Shown here: positions 1 through 5,959 of the stretch, piece after piece
How positions within the stretch are numbered: the stretch's first letter is position 1
How the letters are laid out: every line of letters begins with the position of its first letter
DNA from: an uncultured Planctomycetales bacterium
GTDB taxonomy: Bacteria; Planctomycetota; Planctomycetia; Pirellulales; S012-138
Length of the DNA: 6,565 bases
Reading direction: 5' to 3'
Assembly (NCBI GenBank): GCA_937982665.1
Contig: CALJLD010000093.1
Location: 1-6,565 of the forward strand
Position numbers and translations under genes: made by a program
Notes under the pieces: model-generated
Seen by the model: only the letters and a program-made list of their open reading frames with translations
What the model was told of the DNA's origin: nothing
Databases searched by the model: none

Positions 1-94
1 GCGACGCCCAAGCAATCGCCAGCAGTTTGAGCGGCCAGCGAATGATCGCAGGCAGCGTCGGTTTGTCAGCGCGATGTGAAGGACGGGTTGTCAT
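1..94 (-). CDS. N-terminus of an unidentified protein, cut by the left edge
   Basis: An ATG on the minus strand at 94-92 opens a frame with no stop for 31 codons up to the window edge. The predicted start is MTTRPSHRADKPTLPAIIRW, followed by PLKLLAIAWAS, so a polar basic N-terminus leads into a hydrophobic stretch. That pattern fits a membrane protein or a signal anchor. An AAGG on the minus strand lies 5 bases before the ATG, a good Shine-Dalgarno placement, and the codons (CTG, GCG, CGC, ATC) resemble those of the neighbouring genes. The gene diverges from the large gene at 375. No family can be named from so little sequence. The alternative is a chance open frame; I think a real gene is somewhat more likely because start, SD and residue pattern agree. 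Confidence 0.5.
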   Translation of the reverse strand, partial: MTTRPSHRADKPTLPAIIRWPLKLLAIAWAS

Positions 95-374
95 TTGCAC
101 CTTGAGCGAGGCCCGATTGATATGTCCAAACTACGCAAATCGCGGCTTGACCACTGCGCAAGATCTTTGCGAAGTTGCCGGATTGGTTGCAATGGCCATC
201 TGGCGGCAGTAGTCTTAAAGGCATGTCCTGGCAGAGTTTGGAGCCAAAACCTGCTTTGTTTGGACGAGTCCCTTCAAGTGCATTCCCTGCGGTCCGGACG
301 TGCCGAGCTTGCCCGCACCCGGCTGGCCCTCCGGCGGCTTCAGTTCCATTATCTTCATTGCGTTGGAGAAGTTC
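95..374. promoter_or_regulatory. Divergent intergenic region with no confident gene
   Basis: These 280 bases separate the divergent starts at 94 (minus) and 375 (plus), so they should hold promoters for both, if the left-edge gene is real. A weak sigma70-like pair for the plus strand is TTGCAA at 187-192 and TAGTCT at 210-215 with a 17-base spacer; the matches to consensus are poor. A small inverted repeat, CGCAA/TTGCG around a 5-base spacer at 157-171, could be an operator but may be chance. Open frames through this stretch show no coherent protein-like composition. Confidence 0.35.
365..368 (+). promoter_or_regulatory. Ribosome binding site that sets the start at 375
   Basis: GGAG stands 6 bases before the ATG at 375. 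It supports that start over the in-frame GTG at 300, which would add 25 residues ahead of a normal signal peptide. Confidence 0.7.
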
Positions 375-2426
375 ATGAAGACACGACCATTTGCCACCGC
401 GTTGGGCTTCGTGGCGGTTGCCCTGCTCCTGACAACAGCGGCCGTCTCACAAGATGGCAATCAGGACGGCCCTCAACCGGCCAAGGTGGTTGTCACGCCG
501 CAGAAGCTTGACTTGAAAGTTGGCGAGACCATCCAACTGCAAGCCAAAGTGCTTGACGCGGATGGCAATGAGCTGGATACGCAAGTCTCCTTCTTCTCGC
601 TCTCGCGGCGGCAGCTGACCGTTACTCGCGATGGCCAGGTCACCGCGACCGAGCCAGGCGAGTTCTCCGTGATGGTGATGCCCGCTGCGGCAGGTGGCCG
701 GCGAGGTGCTCGCGGTCTTCGCAACGCTGGCGAAGACAATCCGCTTCGCGTGAACGTGCCAGTGAATGTCGCGTTTCCGCCCATCACCAATGTAAGCCTG
801 GCGACGACCGCTCCTAAGCTGTATGCCGGGCTGTCAACGCCAATGACGTTGAACGTTGTTGACGAGATGGAAAACAAGCGCACGAATGTGGATGTGAACT
901 ACCAAAGCAGTAACCCGCAAGTTGCTGAGATGGATGCCTTTGGCAATCTTGTCGCCCACAAGCCGGGCAACTTCACCATTACGGCCAAAGTGGAAGATGT
1001 CACAGGCAGCTTTGAAGGCGAAGTCGTCGAGTTTCCCGTGAAGTCGCTCGATTTGGAAGTCAGCGAGAAAACGGCCCGCACCGGCGACGTTCTGTATTTG
1101 AATGCCACAGCGAAAGATGCTGACGGTAACGCCGTTGCCGATTTGCCGATGACCTTTGCGTTCACGCAGGATCGCGTCGACCAATACACATCGTACGGCG
1201 GCACCGGCCAGATTGAGAACAGCGGTCGTTTTGTGGCGGAAGTTCCCGGCAAGTACACGCTGATCGCCCAATGCGGTCCCTTTGGCGCCAAGGCCGAAGT
1301 TGAAATCACCGCTCGCAATGTTCAAAAGCGACTGAATGTTGTTGGTCGCGGAGTTGTCACAGACACACACACTTCCGATCTTTGGGTGTGGGAAGGTGTC
1401 GACGGTCGTGATTACGCGGTCACCGGAACTTGGGGCGCCAACGGCGACGCCCACTTCTGGGATGTGACTGATCCGGAGAACATCGAGCGCATCGCCACCG
1501 TCACGGTGGATGCCCGCACAGTGAACGATGTGAAGGTTTCCGAAGACGGCAAGATTTGCATCATCAGCCGTGAAGGCGCTTCCAACCGCCGCAACGGCAT
1601 CGTGATCTATGACGTCACGGATCCGCGAAATCCGGAACTCCTTTCGGAATTCAATGACAACCTGACCGGCGGCGTGCACAACTTGTTCATCAGCAAGAAT
1701 CACGTTTACGCCATCAACAACGGCACCAGCTACGACATCATCAACATTGAAGACCCACGAAACCCGCGCCGCGTTGCCGAGTACGAGCTCGACACGCCGC
1801 GTCATTCCGTCCATGACGTCTGGATCACTGACGGCCTGGCCTATTCGTCCAATTGGGCGAACGGTTTGCACGTCGTGGATGTCGGCAACGGCATCAAAGG
1901 CGGCTCGCCGGACAATCCGGAATTCGTCTTCAGCTACGTTCCGCCGAATGTGGCACACCATGCGGCTTTCCCGTTCACCAGCCCTCAAACCGGCAAGAAG
2001 TACGTGATCTGTGGCGATGAGCGATTCCCATATGGTCTGTCGACCGAGGACTCGCCAACCATCGCCGGCGGTTACCTGCACTTTGTCGATGTGACCGATC
2101 CGGAAAACTGCCGCGAGGTCGCCCGCTACGAAATCTCCGAAGCCGGCAGCCACAACTATTGGGTGGAAGGCGACATCCTCTACGCCGCGATGTACAACGC
2201 CGGTGTCCGCGTGGTGGACATCTCCGGCGACTTGATGGGTGACCTCGGACGGCAAGGCCGCGAGATTGCTCAGTTCAAGTCTTTCGATCACGAAGGCTAT
2301 GTCGCCAACGCCCCCATGGTCTGGGGTCCGCAGCCGCATAAGGGGAACATCTTCTTCTCCGATTGGAATTCCGGTCTGTGGTGCGTTCGGTTGTCCGAAG
2401 GCGTGCGTCGCCGCGGTGGCGAATAG
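375..2426 (+). CDS. Exported protein with Ig-like domains and an LVIVD-type seven-bladed beta-propeller
   Basis: The product has 683 residues. Residues 1-25 look like a Sec signal peptide: MKTR, a hydrophobic core, then AVS before Gln26. Residues about 36-313 contain three bacterial Ig-like (Big-type) domains. The first shows VTPQKLDLKVGETIQLQAKV at 40-59 and then an Arg/Gly-rich loop at about 107-122. The second starts near 138 and the third near 224, with KDADGN at 247-252. Residues about 318-675 form a propeller with LVIVD-like blade motifs such as DVTDPRNPELL, IEDPRNPRRV and FVDVTDPENC. I count seven inner-strand starts, near residues 334, 384, 435, 480, 529, 593 and 646. Such proteins are generally surface or periplasmic, and their ligands are mostly unknown. 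No catalytic motif is visible and there is no recognisable C-terminal anchor; the end is basic, RRRGGE. The gene has its own SD and terminator, so it is probably transcribed alone. The domain assignment is firm; the function is unknown. Confidence 0.82.
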   Translation: MKTRPFATALGFVAVALLLTTAAVSQDGNQDGPQPAKVVVTPQKLDLKVGETIQLQAKVLDADGNELDTQVSFFSLSRRQLTVTRDGQVTATEPGEFSVMVMPAAAGGRRGARGLRNAGEDNPLRVNVPVNVAFPPITNVSLATTAPKLYAGLSTPMTLNVVDEMENKRTNVDVNYQSSNPQVAEMDAFGNLVAHKPGNFTITAKVEDVTGSFEGEVVEFPVKSLDLEVSEKTARTGDVLYLNATAKDADGNAVADLPMTFAFTQDRVDQYTSYGGTGQIENSGRFVAEVPGKYTLIAQCGPFGAKAEVEITARNVQKRLNVVGRGVVTDTHTSDLWVWEGVDGRDYAVTGTWGANGDAHFWDVTDPENIERIATVTVDARTVNDVKVSEDGKICIISREGASNRRNGIVIYDVTDPRNPELLSEFNDNLTGGVHNLFISKNHVYAINNGTSYDIINIEDPRNPRRVAEYELDTPRHSVHDVWITDGLAYSSNWANGLHVVDVGNGIKGGSPDNPEFVFSYVPPNVAHHAAFPFTSPQTGKKYVICGDERFPYGLSTEDSPTIAGGYLHFVDVTDPENCREVARYEISEAGSHNYWVEGDILYAAMYNAGVRVVDISGDLMGDLGRQGREIAQFKSFDHEGYVANAPMVWGPQPHKGNIFFSDWNSGLWCVRLSEGVRRRGGE

Positions 2427-2445
2427 TCAAACCAGTTGAGTTCAT

Positions 2446-2482
2446 AGCAGCGGGATCGGCGGAATGTCGATCCCGCTGTTTT
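2446..2482 (+). terminator. Intrinsic terminator after the LVIVD propeller gene
   Basis: CAGCGGGATCG (2448-2458) and CGATCCCGCTG (2468-2478) form a perfect 11-bp stem around a 9-base loop, followed directly by TTTT (2479-2482). Bases 2446-2447 can extend the stem through an A-T pair and a G-T wobble. It begins about 20 bases after the stop at 2426. Confidence 0.85.
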
Positions 2483-2570
2483 GCCGTTGTGTGACAGAGC
2501 TTGGCTCGTCAAAAATCGCTTGCCCCGTCAACAATTGCTTTACGTCTCGTGAGATCATTCTTTCTTTCGC

Positions 2571-2574
2571 GGAG
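2571..2574 (+). promoter_or_regulatory. Ribosome binding site that sets the start at 2584
   Basis: GGAG is 9 bases before the ATG at 2584. An in-frame ATG at 2575 directly abuts this SD and is too close to use it. The longer frame from 2464 would begin inside the upstream terminator. Confidence 0.65.
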
Positions 2575-2583
2575 ATGTTTCCA

Positions 2584-4014
2584 ATGAAACGCATGAACGC
2601 AAACCCGGTGCGTGGGTGGGTATCCACCGTGGTTGTGGTTATTGCTTTGCTCGTTGTGACCACCGTTTGCGCGCCGTCGCAAGCTACGAATGGTACTGGC
2701 TCGCTGGCAGCCGCTGAGACTTCGTACTACGCATATGTCGCTTGCGAGTCCGAGGACGAAGTTGTCCTGATCCGGCTCGTGGCCCCGGAAGATGGCGATG
2801 CTCGCTTGGAAGTCGCCAAGCGAATTCGCGTCGGCATTTATGACTTGGAGATTGAAGGCCCTCACGGTTTGGGCGTCAGTCCGGACGGCAAGCACTGGTA
2901 TCTTTCAATCGCACATGGTCGGCCCTACGGCATCCTCTATAAGTACACCACTGGCGATGATCAGCTTGTGGACGAGGTGGAATTGGGCATGTTCCCGGCC
3001 ACCATGCAAATCTCCGCCGCAACAGGCTTGTTACACATCGTCAATTTCAACCTGCACGGCGGCCATGAGCCCAGCACCGTTTCCATTGTGGACCCTGAAG
3101 AAATGGTGGAACTCATGCAGATCCCCCAAGGGATCATGCCGCATGGCTCGCGGTTCTCGCCCGATGGGCTGAAGCACTATTCGATGTCGATGATGACGGA
3201 CGAACTTTTCGAGATCGATGCCGTTGATCTGGCCGTCACGCGAACGCTCAACGTCCACACCGGCGAAGGCCAGATGCGGATGAAGCATGACAGCCACGCA
3301 CATGACGGTGAGCATGCTCACGGCGAACAAACCCACGCGGATCATGCAAAACATGGTGATCACGGAGCCGGCGCAGCTGATCACAAACATGGCGATGGCG
3401 ACGCCAAGCAACACGACGGCAAGCAACATGGTGATGCCCATAAGCAGCATGGCGACGAAAAGCAGGCCGACCAAAAAAGCAGTGATCAAAAACATGGCGA
3501 TCATCAGCACGCAACAACCCACGATCAGCACGCTCAGCATGATCCTGAGTTGCAGCATGATGGCCATCACCACGCCATGGCCAAGCCAACCTGGGTGCAG
3601 ATGCATCCCACCAAGCCGCTGGCGTACGTCGCCAACAATGGCGCCAACGAAGTTGTGGAGATCAATCTCGACGAGTGGAAAATCACTCGCCGCTTTCCCA
3701 CCGGCAAAGGTCCCTACAACGTCGAAGTCACGCCGGACGGAACAAAGTTCGTCGTGACCTACAAATCGGACGCGGCCACCGGTATTTGGGACATCGAGTC
3801 CGGCAAAGAACTCGCCCGAGTGGAGAACAGCCGCAAGGTGCCTCACGGGATTGCCATCACACCGGATTCGCGCTTCGCGATTGTCACCGTCGAGGGAATC
3901 GGTGGCGAGCCGGGCGGTGTCGACGCCATCGACCTCAAGACGCTCAAACGGGTTGACGTTGCCGATGTCGGCAAGCAAGCCGGCGGAATTGCCTTTTGGA
4001 AGATGGAAGAATAA
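2584..4014 (+). CDS. Exported YncE/YVTN-like beta-propeller with a histidine-rich insert
   Basis: The product has 476 residues. Residues 1-34 look like a Sec signal peptide: basic start, hydrophobic core STVVVVIALLVVTTV, and SQA before Thr35. Cys29 does not sit in a proper lipobox, because the residue before it is Val. The mature part carries YVTN/YncE-like propeller repeats: GPHGLGVSPDGKHWYLS (92-108), MPHGSRFSPDGLKHY (185-199), MHPTKPLAYVANNGANEVV (340-358), GPYNVEVTPDGTKFVVT (376-392) and PHGIAITPDSRFAIVT (420-435). Between TRTLNV (219-224) and PTWVQMHP (335-342) lies a low-complexity insert at about 235-330 with 25 His plus many Asp, Gln and Lys. Since it falls between the last strand of one blade and the first of the next, the fold should tolerate it. 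Propellers of this type usually bind ligands or act as scaffolds rather than carry obvious catalysis. Metal binding by the insert is inference. The gene lies 157 bases after the other propeller gene, behind a terminator, so it probably has its own promoter. Confidence 0.78.
   Translation: MKRMNANPVRGWVSTVVVVIALLVVTTVCAPSQATNGTGSLAAAETSYYAYVACESEDEVVLIRLVAPEDGDARLEVAKRIRVGIYDLEIEGPHGLGVSPDGKHWYLSIAHGRPYGILYKYTTGDDQLVDEVELGMFPATMQISAATGLLHIVNFNLHGGHEPSTVSIVDPEEMVELMQIPQGIMPHGSRFSPDGLKHYSMSMMTDELFEIDAVDLAVTRTLNVHTGEGQMRMKHDSHAHDGEHAHGEQTHADHAKHGDHGAGAADHKHGDGDAKQHDGKQHGDAHKQHGDEKQADQKSSDQKHGDHQHATTHDQHAQHDPELQHDGHHHAMAKPTWVQMHPTKPLAYVANNGANEVVEINLDEWKITRRFPTGKGPYNVEVTPDGTKFVVTYKSDAATGIWDIESGKELARVENSRKVPHGIAITPDSRFAIVTVEGIGGEPGGVDAIDLKTLKRVDVADVGKQAGGIAFWKMEE
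3286..3573 (+). repeat. Histidine-rich low-complexity coding segment
   Basis: This stretch encodes residues 235-330 of the propeller protein. It holds 25 His in 96 residues and recurring HGD units at residues 257-259, 269-271, 282-284, 289-291 and 304-306, ending in a HHH triplet at 328-330. At DNA level, AACATGG followed by TGAT or CGAT recurs imperfectly, but both His codons (CAT and CAC) are used. It is therefore a degenerate repeat, not a recent exact tandem duplication. Confidence 0.85.
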
Positions 4015-4027
4015 TAGTCGAAGAGTT

Positions 4028-4065
4028 ATTCGGCTGCGCGCCATTGAGTTGGTGCGCAAGCCAAT
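4028..4065 (+). other. Long imperfect hairpin after the second propeller gene
   Basis: Bases 4028-4043 and 4050-4065 pair over 16 positions with a 6-base loop (TTGAGT). The inner eight positions pair throughout, including one G-T wobble, and mismatches or bulges fall in the outer half. No T-run follows, so it is not a standard intrinsic terminator. It could limit transcription, protect the 3' end of the upstream mRNA, or mark a junction, since its right arm overlaps a flanking repeat. Confidence 0.5.
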
Positions 4066-4069
4066 CGGA
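4058..4069 (+). repeat. Left copy of a short direct repeat flanking the HEPN-like gene
   Basis: AAGCCAATCGGA here matches AAGCCATCGGA at 4780-4790 except for one extra A. The two copies bracket the lower-GC gene at 4152-4781. Confidence 0.4.
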
Positions 4070-4151
4070 TGAACCTCGCGGCTTTCGATGTGTCATCATA
4101 AACATCGGTCTTTTTGCGAAGTTTGCGTACGACCTTTGGCAAGTGAATTCG

Positions 4152-4781
4152 ATGAACCAAAACAGTCTTTTTCGTTCGGGAGTGTATGGGCAACTAAACG
4201 CATGTGTTGGGACTAATGGTCGGCCGGCTGGCTTTGACCGATATGCGCTAGGATTTTTCGAGGCAGGGAAGCGCTTGGTCGAAGGTCTTCAAGAAGAAAA
4301 CCGCGGCGTCGACATTCTTGTCTATCCAATCGTCGCCACTTACCGCCACGGAATTGAGCTTTCGCTGAAGTACCTTCGCCCACTGTTCGCCGCGATTTGT
4401 GACGAAACTCCGAGTTTCGAACCGACTCATCGACTAATGGACAATTGGCGCTTTCTGCGCAATTACTTAGAAAAACTCGGCGACTCCATCCATATGCTGG
4501 ACTCAGTCGAGGCGAAACTAGAAGATTTCGTTAATGTTGATCCATCCGGCCAAGTCTTTCGCTATCCGAGTGACAGAGATGGTCGGTTACACCTTCAAGA
4601 CTTGTCGTTGATAAACATCGCGGTCTTTGGTGACGAGATGGAATTGCTTGCGCAGTTTTTCGAGGGCTGCTTTCTTTGGGCTCAACATGAGTTCCAGGAC
4701 AAATGCGAGTTTGAAGTTTTTCGATTCGAAATCGAGCGCGAGTTTGAGCAAGAAATGAGAGATTGGCACGGTTTTGGATAA
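4152..4781 (+). CDS. HEPN-like helical protein of unknown function
   Basis: The product has 209 residues from the ATG at 4152. I cannot name it with certainty. The arrangement YPIVATYRHGIELSLKYL (58-75), then THRL (92-95), then FRYPSDRDG (136-144) recalls HEPN-like helical proteins that carry an RHxxEL.LK helix. A sequence R142-D-G-R-L-H147 fits the R-polar-x3-H pattern of catalytic HEPN RNases, but it could be coincidence because it lies in a loop-like Gly-rich stretch. The C-terminus is acidic and probably helical. There is no signal peptide or membrane segment, so it should be cytoplasmic. The frame stays open upstream to 3996, overlapping the previous gene, but that part is not protein-like. 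No clear SD precedes 4152, so the start is uncertain. Hand counts on several lines give about 48% GC, against roughly 58% in the propeller genes. No antitoxin or nucleotidyltransferase partner is next to it. Confidence 0.6.
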   Translation: MNQNSLFRSGVYGQLNACVGTNGRPAGFDRYALGFFEAGKRLVEGLQEENRGVDILVYPIVATYRHGIELSLKYLRPLFAAICDETPSFEPTHRLMDNWRFLRNYLEKLGDSIHMLDSVEAKLEDFVNVDPSGQVFRYPSDRDGRLHLQDLSLINIAVFGDEMELLAQFFEGCFLWAQHEFQDKCEFEVFRFEIEREFEQEMRDWHGFG

Positions 4782-4790
4782 GCCATCGGA
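4780..4790 (+). repeat. Right copy of a short direct repeat flanking the HEPN-like gene
   Basis: AAGCCATCGGA overlaps the TAA stop of the HEPN-like gene and matches 4058-4069 apart from one base deletion. Confidence 0.4.
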
Positions 4791-4855
4791 ATCAAACTCT
4801 ACCAGTCGGCGGAGAGTCATCCCTCGACCCGGCAACTTACTAAAGTCCTCCGCAT

Positions 4856-5674
4856 GTGAAGAATCAACAGTCAGGACGAGTGCGCGCTGTCACGGATGAG
4901 AAGTTCCTCCGCCCGCCGGCCAACAACTTTGCCGGTCGCCTGTGGGAAGGCTTCTTCGCGCCCTTTGCCGGATTCAAGTTTCTCAACTCGCGAAGCGGAC
5001 TCTGGAAATTCGCGCTGCTGCCGGTCGCCATCAATTTGATCCTGACGTTGCTGATCATCGTCGGGATCATTGCGCTGCTCTGGTGGCTGGGCCCCAAGGT
5101 GAACGCATCATTTGATGACACCTTTCTGGGTTGGTTGATGCTGATTGCCAGTTGGCTGGGTCTCGTCTTCGCGGCGATTGCATCGACCTTTGTGTTGTAC
5201 CTGATCTCAATTCAGATCTTGTGTGCGCAGTTCTTCGGCCTGCTGGCGATTGAAGTTGAGGTTGCCCTGGGAATGCCGCGCGATGAGCTCCGCGAGATCT
5301 CGCTGTGGTTGCAGGCGATTGACGCAGTCCGCGACCTTCTCTCTCTGTTGCTGGTTATGTTTGTCTGCCTGGTGCTCAATTGCGTCCCGGTGATTGGCAC
5401 CGTCGCTGCTTTTGTTGCGGTCTGGTATTTCGATAGCTTCATCTTCGGCCGTGATTTCCTGGATTATCCGCTCGCGCTACGAGCGATGCGGCGCGCGGAG
5501 AAGCTCGCCTTCTGCCGTCGCAACAGGGCACACACCCTGGGGCTGGGCGGGTCCGCTTTGTTGATGAGCCTTGTCCCGGTGATTGGCTCCATTTTTCTGG
5601 CCACATCCGTAGTCGGCGCAGTGATTCTCCATCGGCGGATTGAGCTAGGCAGCGGCCAAGAAACGACGCAATAA
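4856..5674 (+). CDS. EI24/CysZ-like multi-pass inner membrane protein
   Basis: The product has 272 residues from a GTG start. The family pattern is clear: an amphipathic N-terminal stretch GRLWEGFFAPFAGFKFL (27-43) and GLWKFALLPVAINL (48-61), then hydrophobic segments at about 51-77, 91-119, 158-191 and 227-258. The PVIG motif occurs twice, at 178-181 (CVPVIGTVAAF) and 241-244 (LVPVIGSIFLA), as expected of the EI24 fold. RDFLDYPLALRAMRR (199-213) matches the polar loop before the last hydrophobic region. The family includes CysZ sulfate transporters of Enterobacteria, but no cys gene is nearby, so the substrate is open. An in-frame TAA at 4841 limits the start to GTG 4856 or GTG 4880. Neither has a strong SD; AGGA at 4873-4876 sits 3 bases before 4880. 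The GTG at 4856 overlaps an ATG that is followed at once by TGA. The gene is 74 bases after the HEPN-like gene. Confidence 0.8.
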   Translation: MKNQQSGRVRAVTDEKFLRPPANNFAGRLWEGFFAPFAGFKFLNSRSGLWKFALLPVAINLILTLLIIVGIIALLWWLGPKVNASFDDTFLGWLMLIASWLGLVFAAIASTFVLYLISIQILCAQFFGLLAIEVEVALGMPRDELREISLWLQAIDAVRDLLSLLLVMFVCLVLNCVPVIGTVAAFVAVWYFDSFIFGRDFLDYPLALRAMRRAEKLAFCRRNRAHTLGLGGSALLMSLVPVIGSIFLATSVVGAVILHRRIELGSGQETTQ

Positions 5675-5700
5675 GCCGTGGACCATCAAGCGGCCGGGTG

Positions 5701-5740
5701 TGCCGGTGACTGACTGCGCGCATCAATCGGGTTGCCGGTG
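5701..5740 (+). repeat. Short direct repeat pair, TGCCGGTG
   Basis: TGCCGGTG occurs at 5701-5708 and 5733-5740. The bases after each copy are also alike (ACTGACTGCGCGCA and GCTGGACTGAGCGCA), so the units are about 20 bases and imperfect. Confidence 0.35.
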
Positions 5741-5907
5741 GCTGGACTGAGCGCAGCGAAGGAAGCCCCGGATACGAATCGAGGCGCGCTGTTCATCGCA
5801 AGACACCGAACCAAACAATTCCCCGCCGGGTGTAAACCGTTGGCCAAGCGCAAACCGAACGGAAATGTTTCAGGAATTCTGTCCGGTTTTGCTGAAGATC
5901 CCGGATA

Positions 5908-5945
5908 TGAGCATGCGGACAGTCAGTCAATTTCTCACATGCTCA
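5908..5945 (+). repeat. Inverted repeat before the SD of the last gene
   Basis: TGAGCATG (5908-5915) and CATGCTCA (5938-5945) are perfect 8-bp inverted arms with a 22-base spacer. The right arm ends 3 bases before the SD at 5949. It may be an operator or an mRNA hairpin affecting translation; the long spacer makes this uncertain. Confidence 0.35.
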
Positions 5946-5948
5946 GAC

Positions 5949-5955
5949 AGGGGGA
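5949..5955 (+). promoter_or_regulatory. Ribosome binding site that sets the start at 5960
   Basis: AGGGGGA lies 4 bases before ATG 5960; its AGGGG core is 6 bases away. It supports 5960 over the in-frame ATG at 5939, which has no SD. Confidence 0.6.
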
Positions 5956-5959
5956 CTCC

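Larger units (their letters stand above)
5675..5959. other. Intergenic region of 285 bases with small repeats
   Basis: There is no convincing gene here. A frame in phase with the downstream gene is open from a TTG at 5732, but its translation is Lys/Arg/Pro/Gly-rich without a coherent pattern. The region contains an imperfect direct repeat (5701 and 5733) and an 8-bp inverted repeat just before the next gene. I see no intrinsic terminator for the EI24 gene and no strong promoter. Confidence 0.5.

Noticed and set aside
300..374. Extended start of the Ig-LVIVD gene at GTG 300
   Set aside because: It would put 25 residues before a normal signal peptide, and the SD at 365-368 favours ATG 375.
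95..511. A 138-codon plus-strand frame at the left
   Set aside because: It is out of frame with and overlaps the signal peptide of the gene at 375, and its translation is Arg/Cys/Leu-rich without a pattern.
834..2339. A 501-codon minus-strand open frame
   Set aside because: It lies wholly opposite the Ig-LVIVD gene, whose plus-strand translation has clear domains, a signal peptide, SD and terminator. The antisense frame is a by-product of codon bias.
2464..2583. Extended start of the second propeller gene at 2464
   Set aside because: It begins in the loop of the upstream terminator and adds 40 residues ahead of a good signal peptide; ATG 2584 has its own SD.
2584..2700. Lipoprotein signal at Cys29 of the second propeller
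   Set aside because: The residues before Cys are Thr-Thr-Val, which does not fit a lipobox; SQA before Thr35 is a better signal peptidase I site.
3031..4059. A 342-codon minus-strand open frame
   Set aside because: It is antisense to the second propeller gene. Its Met/Val/Leu-rich run is the reverse reading of the CAT/GAT/CAC codons of the His-rich insert, not a membrane protein.
3996..4151. Extended start of the HEPN-like gene overlapping the second propeller gene
   Set aside because: The extra 52 residues run through the hairpin and non-coding-looking sequence; ATG 4152 is more plausible.
4856..5674. Naming the EI24 protein as the sulfate transporter CysZ
   Set aside because: Only the fold is supported. 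No sulfur-assimilation genes are nearby, and the family is widespread in lineages where no substrate has been assigned.
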